In this document: positions 17,427 to 26,063 of the stretch, in pieces
How positions within the stretch are numbered: the first letter of the stretch is position 1
How the letters are laid out: each line of letters starts with the position of its first letter
Source: Streptomyces actinomycinicus
Lineage (GTDB): Bacteria; Actinomycetota; Actinomycetes; Streptomycetales; Streptomycetaceae
Assembly: GCF_016741775.1 (NCBI RefSeq)
Contig: NZ_JAERRK010000025.1
Location: forward strand, 1 to 64,000
DNA: 64,000 nt
Direction: 5' to 3'
Translations under genes and position numbers: made by a program
The notes under the pieces: generated by a model
Told to the model about the DNA's origin: nothing
Databases searched by the model: none
The model's input: the letters and a program-made list of their open reading frames with translations, nothing else

Positions 17427-18878
17427 CTAGTGCGGCTCCGGGGGCGCCGGCGGCAGGTGCTCCCAGGTGCTCAGGCGGCTCTGCGCTTCGATCCGGTACT
17501 CCGCGGCCTCTTCGGCTTGAGCCCACAGTGTTTCGCAGGCCACCACTGGGTGCGAGTGCTCCAGGAGTGCGTCGATCTCCGCCCGGGTCAGCCGTACGTT
17601 CTCCGGGTGCGCTCCCGGGACGTGGCACTCCGGCGCGGTGCGGGTTCTGCGCGGTTCGGCATGGCGGGCCAAGACCCGGCGGATCTCTTCGAAAGCGGCC
17701 GTCGCCCGCGCTGCAGCTGGCCGGAAGGTGCGAGCCTTCCAGGCCTGCATCGCGGCGTACCGAGAACCGTGAGGGGTCTGTCCGTCGTCCCACGTCGACG
17801 TCTCCGGCTGCCGGTAGGGCGCGACCAGGCCGTCTGGCAAGAACAGCGCGCCGGTGTTCACCCGCCGACGAATCTCGGACGCCACGTACGAGGCGACGTG
17901 CCGGGGCCGCAGCGGGACCGTCCAGCGGGCCAGCTCCCTGCCGATTTCCTCCCAGGTCCATCCCGCTTCGAAGAACGGCCTGAGCGCATAGGCGAGTTGG
18001 CGCACGCACGATCCCTGCGTCCACCACGTGTGCAGCTGAACCCACCGGGCCTCCTGCATCGCAGCTGCCGACCTCGCCGCCGACCAGCCAGTCGCGCCCT
18101 TGGCACGGTTCTTGGGCGACTTCTCCTGACAGGCGCGCTCGCGCGTCCTGTCTTTAAGCTCCCCATCTACAGAACCGGAAGTACGTGGCTGAGGTACCAC
18201 CACAGAAGGGGTGCACAACCCGGAGTTATCCACAAGCTCTGTCGGCTGATGACCCTGCCGTACCCGATGCCTTTCCACCGCGGCCGCGACGGCCAGCTCG
18301 CGGCCGGCATCGGTGACACCGACCTGCCGGCCCGCGTACCCCTGCCCCTCAATCCTGTGGCCCATGGCGTCGTCCCACACCCGCGGCGCGACCGCAGCGA
18401 ACAGGGTGGCCGTGCCGCGATAGCCGTGCTCGCTCGTCCAGGCGGCGCCGTAGCGAGTGCGCAGCACGTTCCGCTTCGACCCGTGCTCCACGTAGGCGAT
18501 GAGGCCGAGTTCCCGCAGATAGCGGGCGTGATTGAAGACCGCGCGCCGCTTCAGGCCGAGCTGGCGGGCGGTCGCCTCCGCGCTAAACGGGAAGTGCCCA
18601 TCGCTGCTGCGCGCCATCCGCTCGGCGAAGACCTCGGCCAGCTGCAGCGTCGTACGGCCGGCTTTCGGGTGGAACCCGGCGCCGACCATGAACTGCACGG
18701 CAGCAAGGAACTCCGAGGCTCGGCGCAGACGCCGGGACGCGGTCGAACTGATCTCCTGCGCATCAGTGTCACAGACGAGATCGAAAGCGTGACGGGACGT
18801 GTCCGCGACCGGTGCGGTCTTGGACATATCCGGGCATGCCGCCGGGTTGATATGGCGGCACACCAAAAGGTCGTGCAT
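17427..18878 (-). CDS. large winged-helix plasmid protein, possible replication/regulatory factor (483 aa)
   Basis: Residues about 85-160 form a winged-helix module (FSAEATARQLGLKRRAVFNH, then RYLRELGLIAYVEHGSKRNV), a type common in streptomycete plasmid proteins that regulate or initiate replication. The C-terminal half has a second helical region (GWTWEEIGRELARWTVPLRP, VASYVASEIRRRVNTG) and an Arg-rich end. GGAGG lies five bases before the second of two adjacent ATG codons, which I chose. DNA upstream is rich in small hairpins. A Rep-like role is inferred from size and context only; no nicking or helicase motif is visible. Confidence 0.6.
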   Translation of the reverse strand: MHDLLVCRHINPAACPDMSKTAPVADTSRHAFDLVCDTDAQEISSTASRRLRRASEFLAAVQFMVGAGFHPKAGRTTLQLAEVFAERMARSSDGHFPFSAEATARQLGLKRRAVFNHARYLRELGLIAYVEHGSKRNVLRTRYGAAWTSEHGYRGTATLFAAVAPRVWDDAMGHRIEGQGYAGRQVGVTDAGRELAVAAAVERHRVRQGHQPTELVDNSGLCTPSVVVPQPRTSGSVDGELKDRTRERACQEKSPKNRAKGATGWSAARSAAAMQEARWVQLHTWWTQGSCVRQLAYALRPFFEAGWTWEEIGRELARWTVPLRPRHVASYVASEIRRRVNTGALFLPDGLVAPYRQPETSTWDDGQTPHGSRYAAMQAWKARTFRPAAARATAAFEEIRRVLARHAEPRRTRTAPECHVPGAHPENVRLTRAEIDALLEHSHPVVACETLWAQAEEAAEYRIEAQSRLSTWEHLPPAPPEPH

Positions 18879-19594
18879 CATTACCTCCGTACTTCGGTGC
18901 TCCGGCGCTGAAGCGCACGAAGCCCCGTGACGGTGCTTCGGGGTTCTGGGAGAACCGAAAATCTGTCCGACCTGGGGAGGTCGGGCACTTCGCCGGACCA
19001 GGGATTAGGCCCCCTGGAGATGGCGGTGGCAGTTCGGCCGAATGGCCCGGTGGGGACCGGGCCTCGTGGCCAGGGACGGCAGCGGGCCTTGGGGAAGGCG
19101 CCGCTGGGATCCGCCCCCTCGATGGGTTACGTCATCCAGCCCCCCTCAAAGGGGACCGCGGCAGAGCCGCATGCCAGTAGGCATGCGGAAATCCGCCAGG
19201 GGGCCGGAGCTGACACAGCCTCCACCTGGCGGCGCTTGTTGTGTCCCGGGGGACAGTTCCGGGTACGCTGCATCGCAGCGAGACCTCGTTTCCAACAGCC
19301 TCGGTCTCGCGATGTGCGAGACGCATTTCGATAGAGCTTGCTCGCACCGACGCGGCCCCCGTGGCGTGTTCCAGGTTGTGGCGACCTGGAGCCATGTGGG
19401 GCCTTTGTCGTGTCCGAGTGGCCGCTGCTGCGTCCGGCTGGATGCAGACGGCGGCGCGGGACCACCCTAGTCCCATTGCTGCACCAACTTGCACACGATT
19501 CACGTGCTCATCCCCGTGTCGCTCGAATGTTCTTGACGCGTCCTCGCTCCCCTGATGTGGATCAACAAGTCTGTCGTGCAGTCGCGACGTGTGG
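18879..19594. other. gene-poor region with small hairpins upstream of the winged-helix gene
   Basis: About 700 bases without a convincing gene. Near 18,910-18,990 there are successive hairpins, including GGTTCT-GGG-AGAACC (18942-18956) and CCGACCT-GGGG-AGGTCGG (18967-18984). They could form an attenuator or a small regulatory RNA for the gene at 17427-18878. The rest carries only low-complexity open frames. Confidence 0.45.
19167..19188. terminator. 9-bp perfect hairpin CCGCATGCC-AGTA-GGCATGCGG
   Basis: A perfect stem of nine base pairs with a four-base loop sits in the gene-poor stretch, downstream of the minus-strand transfer gene ending at 19595. It is a plausible terminator for that operon, although 400 bases beyond it. 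Confidence 0.4.
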
Positions 19595-19969
19595 TCAGTA
19601 CGCACGGCGGTGCTCCCGCACAACGGGAATGTCAGCAAGGCAGGTTGTCGGATTGTCTGCCGGATGGGAGGCGGGGGGAGCAAGAAGCAGGTCGTCTATC
19701 GTTCCGCGGCCGCCGGTCTGGTTCTGCCAGCCCTCCAGGACGTGCTGGACGATCGAGCGCGCGACGAGCTGGTATTCGGCGACGGAGCGCTCCTTTTGGG
19801 CGAGACCGGCCAGGCGCTTGGTGTGGCAGTAGGTGGCCATCATCTCGGTGATCAGCGGTGAGAAGAGTTGTGGCAGCGGCTGCATGTCGTCGCATGCCCA
19901 ACCGTGTTCGGGCCGCGGGTCCGAGGCAGTGGTGCGGAGCGTGCGGCGTTGGCTGAAGAGACGGAGCAT
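19595..19969 (-). CDS. hypothetical protein of the mobilisation operon (124 aa)
   Basis: The start is well set by AAGGAG seven bases before the ATG. The product is helical, with MQPLPQLFSPLITEMMATYC and QLVARSIVQHVLEGWQNQTG, and no signal or membrane segment. It follows the 102-aa gene by 26 bases and closes the operon that also encodes the replication-relaxation protein and the coupling ATPase. A role as an accessory mobilisation protein is inferred from place only. Confidence 0.6.
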   Translation of the reverse strand: MLRLFSQRRTLRTTASDPRPEHGWACDDMQPLPQLFSPLITEMMATYCHTKRLAGLAQKERSVAEYQLVARSIVQHVLEGWQNQTGGRGTIDDLLLAPPASHPADNPTTCLADIPVVREHRRAY

Positions 19970-19995
19970 TGCAGTTCTCCTTCGTGTAGGGCTGA

Positions 19996-20304
19996 TCAGC
20001 GTTGAGCGTCGGTGTGCGCAGGGGTGATCTGGCTGAGGGCGGCCTGGGCGCGGGCCGTGTGCTGGGCCACCCACAGGCGCAGTTGGGCTTCGGTGACGGT
20101 GGCTCCGTTGGGAAGCAGGAACCGTGTCGGTGTCCGTCCGAGTTCGAGTGCCTGTTCCAGGTGATCGACGGCCGCTGCCAGTTCGGTGATGAACGACGTC
20201 CCTCCCGAGCCTCCTGCGTCACTGCCCGTACCGGCATGCGGGAGGAGGGGAACGACCAGGGCGGAGGCTGCGGCGGGGTCCCGGGTGGGACGGTGGGCGG
20301 TCAT
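19996..20304 (-). CDS. small hypothetical protein (102 aa)
   Basis: The start overlaps the stop of the replication-relaxation gene (ATGA), a strong sign of a real, coupled gene. Its C-terminal 60 residues are predicted helical (FITELAAAVDHLEQALELGR, AQLRLWVAQHTARAQAALSQ), and the N terminus is Ala/Pro/Gly-rich. Possible auxiliary DNA-transfer factor; not a family I recognise. Confidence 0.6.
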   Translation of the reverse strand: MTAHRPTRDPAAASALVVPLLPHAGTGSDAGGSGGTSFITELAAAVDHLEQALELGRTPTRFLLPNGATVTEAQLRLWVAQHTARAQAALSQITPAHTDAQR

Positions 20305-21260
20305 GCGGCCGGCGCCTCGGCGATCGGCTGGGCGGGACGCATCAAGGCGTCGACCGGCTCGGCGTCACCGAGTACGGGGATGAAGATCCTGCTGAAGGGG
20401 CCGTGCTCGCGCAACTGGTCGAGGGTGGTGACGCCGGCCCGCAGGGCGGTGGCGGCCAGGACCGGGTCGGCGGCGGAGAGGCTGCGCAGATCGGCGATGC
20501 GGCGCTCGAGCCGTTCCGGCGAGGCGCCGGTGAGCACGAGCAGGATGCGCGGGAATGACTGGGAGGGGTAGCGCGAGCGCCAGGCCGGTGTGGTGGCCGT
20601 ACGGCGGGGCGGCCGCGGGCCGCGGCCGCCGGTGGGCTGGGGGACATAGCGCTGGTAGGCGGCGTAGGCGTGGAGCTTCTGGGCGAGTCGCGCGATCGTC
20701 ATCTGCGTCCGGTCGACCTCGATCATGAAGGTGAGGAGCGTGCGCTTCTGCCCTGAGACATGGATGTAGTTGAGGACGGCGTCCGGGATCAGGCGCAGGT
20801 CCTCGCCGGGGCGCTGTTCGTCGCGGTAGGTGTGGGCGATCTCCGGGGACCAGTCCAGCGGGCCGCACTCGTGGCCGAGTGTGCGGGCATGTGTGACGAA
20901 CGCCAGGCCGGTCTCGACGGTGGCCAGGGTGTGCTCCTGCAGCGGGCCGGCGGCCGCCTCCGGGCTCATCCGGTACGGGCGCTGGGGCAGCAGGCCGGTG
21001 GCCTCGACCGCGGCGGCGCCGGGCTCGGTGAGCCACCACAGCAGATCGGTCTGGCCGTGGGCGCGCCGGCCGACGCGTTCGACCAGGCCGCGCTCGCGGA
21101 GCATGTGCAGCTGACGGCGCAGGTATTCGGCCCGGGTGTGGTGCGGGGTGAGCATCTGGTGCAGCTGCTGAGTGGAGACCAGACGGTGCTGGTACAGGAC
21201 GTTCAGGGCTTGCTGGCCAACGTCGTTGGCGCCCATCGGGATTGGGGTGGGGTAGGGCAT
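20301..21260 (-). CDS. replication-relaxation family protein (319 aa)
   Basis: The sequence fits the Replic_Relax family (PF13814) of actinobacterial plasmids and integrative elements, thought to act in plasmid DNA relaxation or mobilisation. A winged helix occupies about 10-75 (ALNVLYQHRLVSTQQLHQML, then LHMLRERGLVERVGRRAHGQ). The conserved core continues with HTLATVETGLAFVTHARTLG, DAVLNYI and TFMIEVDRTQMTIARLAQKL, where the Glu/Asp pair is typical. The start at 21260 was preferred over the upstream frame, which has a Pro-rich leader. It sits 13 bases after the coupling ATPase gene. No classical MOB relaxase is present, so this is the best relaxase-type candidate. Confidence 0.8.
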   Translation of the reverse strand: MPYPTPIPMGANDVGQQALNVLYQHRLVSTQQLHQMLTPHHTRAEYLRRQLHMLRERGLVERVGRRAHGQTDLLWWLTEPGAAAVEATGLLPQRPYRMSPEAAAGPLQEHTLATVETGLAFVTHARTLGHECGPLDWSPEIAHTYRDEQRPGEDLRLIPDAVLNYIHVSGQKRTLLTFMIEVDRTQMTIARLAQKLHAYAAYQRYVPQPTGGRGPRPPRRTATTPAWRSRYPSQSFPRILLVLTGASPERLERRIADLRSLSAADPVLAATALRAGVTTLDQLREHGPFSRIFIPVLGDAEPVDALMRPAQPIAEAPAA

Positions 21261-21273
21261 GGGTGCTCGCTTC

Positions 21274-23454
21274 TCAGTCGACGACGCTGGTAGGTCCGCT
21301 GGCGGAGGCCGGTCCGGGGCCACGCCCGGTGTGGTGGGCGAGGACGGCATCGTTGAGGTTCTCGAGGCCCTTGAGGATGTCGCCGAGCCGGCGGCGGCGC
21401 ATGTTGGTGTCGATCGCCCGGTCCAGGTCGTCGATGCCGCCGGGGTTGTCGTAGTGGGCGAAGACCTCTTCGACGGGCAGGCCCCGCACGCGGAACGGGC
21501 TGGTGGGCTGTCCGTCGAGGTTGAGCGACATGATGTAGTGGTACTTCGGCAGTGCGGTGATGGTCTCCGGGGAGACCTGGCCGTTCCAGCGGCGGGCGAC
21601 GAAGTCGGCCTCGTCGTGGTCAGCGGCGCAGGTCGCCAGCAGCGACCGGTTCTGCAGCAGCGCCTGCCGGGTCACCGCACTCAACCGCAAGGCCATCTGG
21701 GTCATGCCGGTCAGCCGGACCTCGTACTTGCGCAGCTGCTCGCAGATCGCGGCCAAAAAGCCCTTGGAGGAGGCGTCCAGCGCGGTCAGTTCGTCGATCC
21801 ACGCCCAGAACGTGGCGCGCCGGTCGCGCGGGGTGTCCTGGCGGGAGAGGCCGGCGCGGTGCAGATCGTGGATGAGCAGGCAGGCGACCAGAGCGTCGGC
21901 CTCCGAACCGCTCGGGCAGACGAACACGACCTGGCTGGTGTCCATGGCCTCGCGGACGTCGTAGCCGGAGATGGGGTTACCGAAGAAGGCCTGCAGGGCG
22001 GGGGACGTGTCGAGCCGGTCGATCGCGTAGGTGACAGTCGGCACCGCATCGGCGGCGACCCGGGGGAACGTCTTCTCCCAGTACTCGCGCGCGCTGGTGG
22101 GCAGGTGGGGCAGGAGCGCCTCGCGCCATTCCTCGTCGACGAGCCAGGTCCGGATCTGGAAGAGCGTCGTCTGGTTCTCGGGGTGGCCGTCGGCGACGGC
22201 CTTGAGGTTGAGCAGGGCCAGGGCCTGGGCGGCGCGGGCCAGGATGGTGCGGGCGCGCGGGGCGTGGTCGCCCCAGTCCTGGGCGGCAGCGATCCCTTCG
22301 GTCACCGCCCGTACGACCTTTTGCACGTCCGAGGCGCGGCGGCGCTCCATCGACAGCGGGTTCCAGGAGACGACCAGCTGGTCCTCGTCGGCCTCGGCGA
22401 GGTTGATCTCCCACAGCCGGGAGGCGACGTGCGGGTGGGCCAGGTACGGCTTGGCCCTAGCCCACGCCTCGCCGTGCGGATCCAGGAACCACACCCCGTA
22501 GCCGTTGTGCGCCAGAGCGATGGCCTGCACGAGGGCTTCCTCGGTCTTGCCGTGCCCCGACTTGCCCAGCACCAGGGCGAACAGCAGGTCCTTCACGCGG
22601 GCGGCGCCGATGCGTTCGCGGCCGTCGGGGTAGGTGACCGCGCCGAGCGGCACCAGGTCGCGCTGCCCGGTGTAGACGGGCAGGTTCGCCGGCGCGGGCG
22701 GAACGACACCGCCGGAGCGCACCACGCTGGAGGCGGTGCAGCTGCGCGTGGGCGGCTTCAGGAAGCCACACAGCTCGGGGACGGTCATCCACTGACGGCG
22801 GCGCGGGCGGAACTCGCCGCTGCGGAAGCGGCGGTCGAAGGAGGTGATCGCGCGGCGGGAGCGGGGCCGGCGGGGCTTGAGATAGTTCTCACCGGACGTG
22901 GCTGCGAACACCGCCAGGAGCTGGTTCATGCGCGCACGCGCGGCCTGCGGGTGCGCGGCCCGGGTGCGCAGCAAAAGCTGGACGGCGAACACCGGGCCGG
23001 CAGAGGGCTCGAACTTGCCGATCCCGTCACGCACATCGGTCATCCGCGGCAGCCGATCTCCCCGCCCACTGCCGGAGGTGCGGCCGCCGGTCCAGGCCGC
23101 GCTCATCGACGCCATCAGCCCCGTTCCGCCGAGCGGACCGGTCAGCCGCTCGCCGTACGCGGACGGTCCGCGACGCCGGGCGGCCGCCAGTAGCCGGCGG
23201 CGTCGGCGGGCCAGCCGACGTTCGGGAACGGGCAGCAGATCCAGCACGACGTCGGCACGTTCACCGTCCTCGGTACGCACACCGGACAGGGCGGTCGCGA
23301 GCTGCTGCAGCGGGTCCGGGTGCAGGCCGAGCGACGCCAGCGGCTTGTGGTCGGGCAGGGCGAGAACCAGCTCGGCCCGCTCGACGTAGCCGGACGCAAC
23401 GCTCTTGCGCGGTGAAACGGGGCCCGGCTTGGCCAGGTCAATGACCGCCGTCAC
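21274..23454 (-). CDS. VirD4/TraD-type coupling ATPase of conjugation (726 aa)
   Basis: Large P-loop ATPase with Walker A VLGKSGHGKTEEA near residue 300, the nearby GVWFLDPHGEAWARAKPYL typical of HerA/VirD4-like proteins, and a Walker B-like FWAWIDELTALDASSKGFL near 560, followed by a helical LTGMTQMALRLSA sensor region. The N-terminal 280 residues are basic and lack clear membrane helices; the small membrane gene just upstream (23451-23948) overlaps it and probably supplies the anchor. It would bring DNA to the secretion channel encoded at 24.9-33 kb. The family assignment is strong. Confidence 0.85.
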   Translation of the reverse strand: MTAVIDLAKPGPVSPRKSVASGYVERAELVLALPDHKPLASLGLHPDPLQQLATALSGVRTEDGERADVVLDLLPVPERRLARRRRRLLAAARRRGPSAYGERLTGPLGGTGLMASMSAAWTGGRTSGSGRGDRLPRMTDVRDGIGKFEPSAGPVFAVQLLLRTRAAHPQAARARMNQLLAVFAATSGENYLKPRRPRSRRAITSFDRRFRSGEFRPRRRQWMTVPELCGFLKPPTRSCTASSVVRSGGVVPPAPANLPVYTGQRDLVPLGAVTYPDGRERIGAARVKDLLFALVLGKSGHGKTEEALVQAIALAHNGYGVWFLDPHGEAWARAKPYLAHPHVASRLWEINLAEADEDQLVVSWNPLSMERRRASDVQKVVRAVTEGIAAAQDWGDHAPRARTILARAAQALALLNLKAVADGHPENQTTLFQIRTWLVDEEWREALLPHLPTSAREYWEKTFPRVAADAVPTVTYAIDRLDTSPALQAFFGNPISGYDVREAMDTSQVVFVCPSGSEADALVACLLIHDLHRAGLSRQDTPRDRRATFWAWIDELTALDASSKGFLAAICEQLRKYEVRLTGMTQMALRLSAVTRQALLQNRSLLATCAADHDEADFVARRWNGQVSPETITALPKYHYIMSLNLDGQPTSPFRVRGLPVEEVFAHYDNPGGIDDLDRAIDTNMRRRRLGDILKGLENLNDAVLAHHTGRGPGPASASGPTSVVD

Positions 23455-23948
23455 GACCGGCCCCGGCGAGAGGTGGGCACGGAGAAGCGAACCGGGCGGA
23501 CCTCGCTGCGGGAGCCGCCGGAGCGGATCTCGACCTCGGCGAAGCCCGGCATCGTCAGGACGGCCTGCGCATAGGCGGGGCCCTCGAGGTAGCAGCGCAT
23601 CCGGCCGTGCTCGGCGCTGTAGCGCAGGCGGGCTGCCCGCCCACGGGCCGGGACGTCACCGGCGGCGTAGCTGACCCTGCCCAGGTGCTGCGACCAGCGC
23701 CGCACCTCGCCCTCGCCGGGATCGAAGGTACTGGTCGGCACCGTCTCGACACGGACCCGACCGGCCAGAGCGTCCCGGACACGCAGCGCGCGCCGCCAGG
23801 CGATGCCGCATGCGGCAAGGAACCCGACACCGATCACGACGGCCATGTACGGGGCGGCGACGGCGATCCCGTGCGCGACATCGAGCAGCGTCTGTACCCC
23901 GTCGGGGAGGTGCCCGCCGCTCATATGGGTGCTGGGGGCTGTCTTCAC
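23451..23948 (-). CDS. membrane protein coupled to the VirD4-like ATPase (165 aa)
   Basis: One or two hydrophobic helices (GIAVAAPYMAVVIGVGFLAA, residues about 26-50) precede a cytoplasmic domain of about 110 residues with beta-rich segments (RVRVETVPTSTFDPGEGEVR, ARLRYSAEHGRMRCYLEG). The four-base overlap with the coupling ATPase, and that ATPase's lack of membrane helices, suggest that the two form a split coupling protein. The role is inferred. Confidence 0.7.
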   Translation of the reverse strand: MKTAPSTHMSGGHLPDGVQTLLDVAHGIAVAAPYMAVVIGVGFLAACGIAWRRALRVRDALAGRVRVETVPTSTFDPGEGEVRRWSQHLGRVSYAAGDVPARGRAARLRYSAEHGRMRCYLEGPAYAQAVLTMPGFAEVEIRSGGSRSEVRPVRFSVPTSRRGRS

Positions 23949-24207
23949 AGTTGCCTCCGGGGTGCGCGATTGAGTCCTTCACCCCGACCAAGTCCGCCCG
24001 TGGGATCTGATGTGACACCAACCCAGAGGCTTTGCAATTGCTTTACATTTGGTCGACACCGGGACCTCGGCCACGGACACCTCGTTCGTCCACCCCAGGC
24101 GTGGGCACGGCAATCCAGGGTGATCACGAACGGCCGTCCCAGCGCAGGCGGGTGACCTGTGGGTGTGTCGACGAACCGACGATCCTCGGGTACGCGACGC
24201 TCCGGTC

Positions 24208-24912
24208 ATGACGAAGGTGGAGATCCTGCTGTTTGATGACCGACTCGACATCACCGCCCTGAACATCGCGTTCGCCGGTCTGCCAGTCTCCAGTGCGTCA
24301 GCCGCTCTGGTTAAAGGGTTCGGCGGCGACTTGGATGACCTGGGGGAATCACTGCGGGAGTACTTTGCCGATGACGCCTCGTGGTGCCGGATCGGCAACA
24401 CCGTCCACACGGTGACCGACGGGGATGCCGAAGTGCGGCTGGTGCCACGGTCGGACGTGCCGACCTGGCACGCGGATTACTTCCAGGCTGGTTGGGGAAG
24501 TCGCGAAGGTGCCCGGATTCCACCGGAATTCAGGCTGCAGTATGCCAAGTACGTGGACCGCAGGTACAAGGCCCGTGAATCCTGCCTCCAAGGCAAGGAT
24601 CTACGCTCGGTGGCGGCCAAGGACGGGGCCGGGGGCGTCGACAAGCTGGTACGACACCATCAGGCGCAGCTCGCCGAGTGGTACGCCGCCCTGGACCACC
24701 TTATCCGCTCGGTGCAGACTGCTGAGGATCTCCCCGAGTGGGCCATCTCGGTGGCCAAGGACGAACTGCTGGACTGGCACCGGACCCGGGAGTATCTGAC
24801 CAGCGCTGTGCTGGAATTCCACTACGGCGATGCCGGGCCACGCCCGGAGACCGTGCTCGGCAATCTGTGCTTCCGCTTCTCGACGGTCGCGGTGGAACTG
24901 GTGCCCGCCTAG
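24208..24912 (+). CDS. hypothetical protein (234 aa)
   Basis: Only plus-strand gene in the transfer region, convergent with the cell-wall hydrolase gene (their ends overlap by four bases at 24909-24912). The product is soluble and mixed alpha/beta, with KVEILLFDDRLDITALNIAF at the start and charged helices such as AQLAEWYAALDHLIRSVQTA in the second half. I chose the ATG at 24208; no good Shine-Dalgarno sequence is present and a start up to 15 codons earlier is possible. No family recognised; its orientation suggests a later insertion into the transfer operon. Confidence 0.6.
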   Translation: MTKVEILLFDDRLDITALNIAFAGLPVSSASAALVKGFGGDLDDLGESLREYFADDASWCRIGNTVHTVTDGDAEVRLVPRSDVPTWHADYFQAGWGSREGARIPPEFRLQYAKYVDRRYKARESCLQGKDLRSVAAKDGAGGVDKLVRHHQAQLAEWYAALDHLIRSVQTAEDLPEWAISVAKDELLDWHRTREYLTSAVLEFHYGDAGPRPETVLGNLCFRFSTVAVELVPA

Positions 24913-26063
24913 GTGATGCGCCGGACGGCAAGGATCGTCCCGTTTTCAGCAACCTTGACCACGTCGACGACTCGGCCTGGGCGTGGGGCCTGGACGACGA
25001 GCCCATCCCCGATCGCCATCGAGACGTGTTCCGGCCGGGAGGCGGATCCTTCGGTGAACACGAGATCACCGGGCTGGAGTTGGCTGGCGTCTGCGGGGAC
25101 GGCGCTGCCTTCGTTGATCTGGGTGTAGGTGGTGCGGGAGATCTGGATGCCGGCAACGCCGTAGGCGCGCTGGACGAGGGAGGAGCAGTCGCAGCGGCCG
25201 GCGGGGTCGGTGCCGTGCGGGTTGGTGCAATTCCCGCCCCACTGGTAGGGGGTGCCGAGCTGCTGAAGGGCCCACTGGATGGCGGTCCGGGCGGCGGGCT
25301 TGGCGTTGGCGGGAATCTGGTAGCCGTCGGGCAGCTTGCCCGCTTTGATCGTCCCGTACTGCGAGCCGTCGGTCTGGGTGCAGTTGAGCGCGTAGGGGTT
25401 GCTGACCGCCCCGGTGGGGCTGGTCACGGTGGCGCCCAGCGTGGGAGCGATCGCCTGCTGCAGCGCGGTCGCCAGCGGCTCATGCTGGGCGTACGCGTCC
25501 GGTGTTGCGCTCTTCTGCACTTTCTGCGCGGCGACCGTGACCGGCATGCTCTCCCAGCCCTTCACCGACTTCAGGGCGTTGTAGAACTTCTTGCTCGCGT
25601 AGACAGGATTCATGATCTCCTCGCGGGTGCCCCATCCCTGGGAGGGCCGCTGCTGGAACAGTCCGACTGAATCGCGGTCGCCGTGGTCGAGGTTGCGCAG
25701 GCCCGACTCTTGCAGGGCAGTGGCCAACGCGATGACCTGGCCGCGGGCCGGGATCCCCAGCTGGATCCCGGTCGCCACGATGGTCTTTGCGTTGGGGAGC
25801 TGTTCCTTGGGGTCGGGTAATCCCGACACCGTCACATTGCCACTGCCGGAGACGAGAGTGCTGACCTGCTGGGCGAGCTGTGCTGTGTCCACGTCCAGGC
25901 CGGCGCCGCCTGGGCTCTGGCAGAGCGTCTTGGCCGCGGCGGCCTGCGCTTGGGCCTCGTCGGCGCCGGTGACGTAGGCGGCGATGCCGCCCATGATGGT
26001 CACGCCGAACAGACACAGCCCAGCGGCTCCTCCAGCTAGCCACTTCGTGTAGCGGCTACTCAT
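24909..26063 (-). CDS. conjugation cell-wall hydrolase: lysozyme-like plus NlpC/P60 (384 aa)
   Basis: An N-terminal membrane anchor (about 8-32, LAGGAAGLCLFGVTIMGGIA) is followed by a lysozyme/transglycosylase-type domain (about 95-205: IPARGQVIALATALQESGLR with the catalytic-type Glu, and DRDSVGLFQQRPSQGWGT). The C terminus (about 265-384) is NlpC/P60, with CDCSSLVQRAYGVAGI (the nucleophile Cys in the DCSS motif) and a PEHVSMAIGDG His motif. Two-domain hydrolases of this type open peptidoglycan for T4SS channels in Gram-positive bacteria (VirB1-like). The start at 26063 overlaps the VirB6-like gene by eight bases. Confidence 0.85.
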   Translation of the reverse strand: MSSRYTKWLAGGAAGLCLFGVTIMGGIAAYVTGADEAQAQAAAAKTLCQSPGGAGLDVDTAQLAQQVSTLVSGSGNVTVSGLPDPKEQLPNAKTIVATGIQLGIPARGQVIALATALQESGLRNLDHGDRDSVGLFQQRPSQGWGTREEIMNPVYASKKFYNALKSVKGWESMPVTVAAQKVQKSATPDAYAQHEPLATALQQAIAPTLGATVTSPTGAVSNPYALNCTQTDGSQYGTIKAGKLPDGYQIPANAKPAARTAIQWALQQLGTPYQWGGNCTNPHGTDPAGRCDCSSLVQRAYGVAGIQISRTTYTQINEGSAVPADASQLQPGDLVFTEGSASRPEHVSMAIGDGLVVQAPRPGRVVDVVKVAENGTILAVRRIT

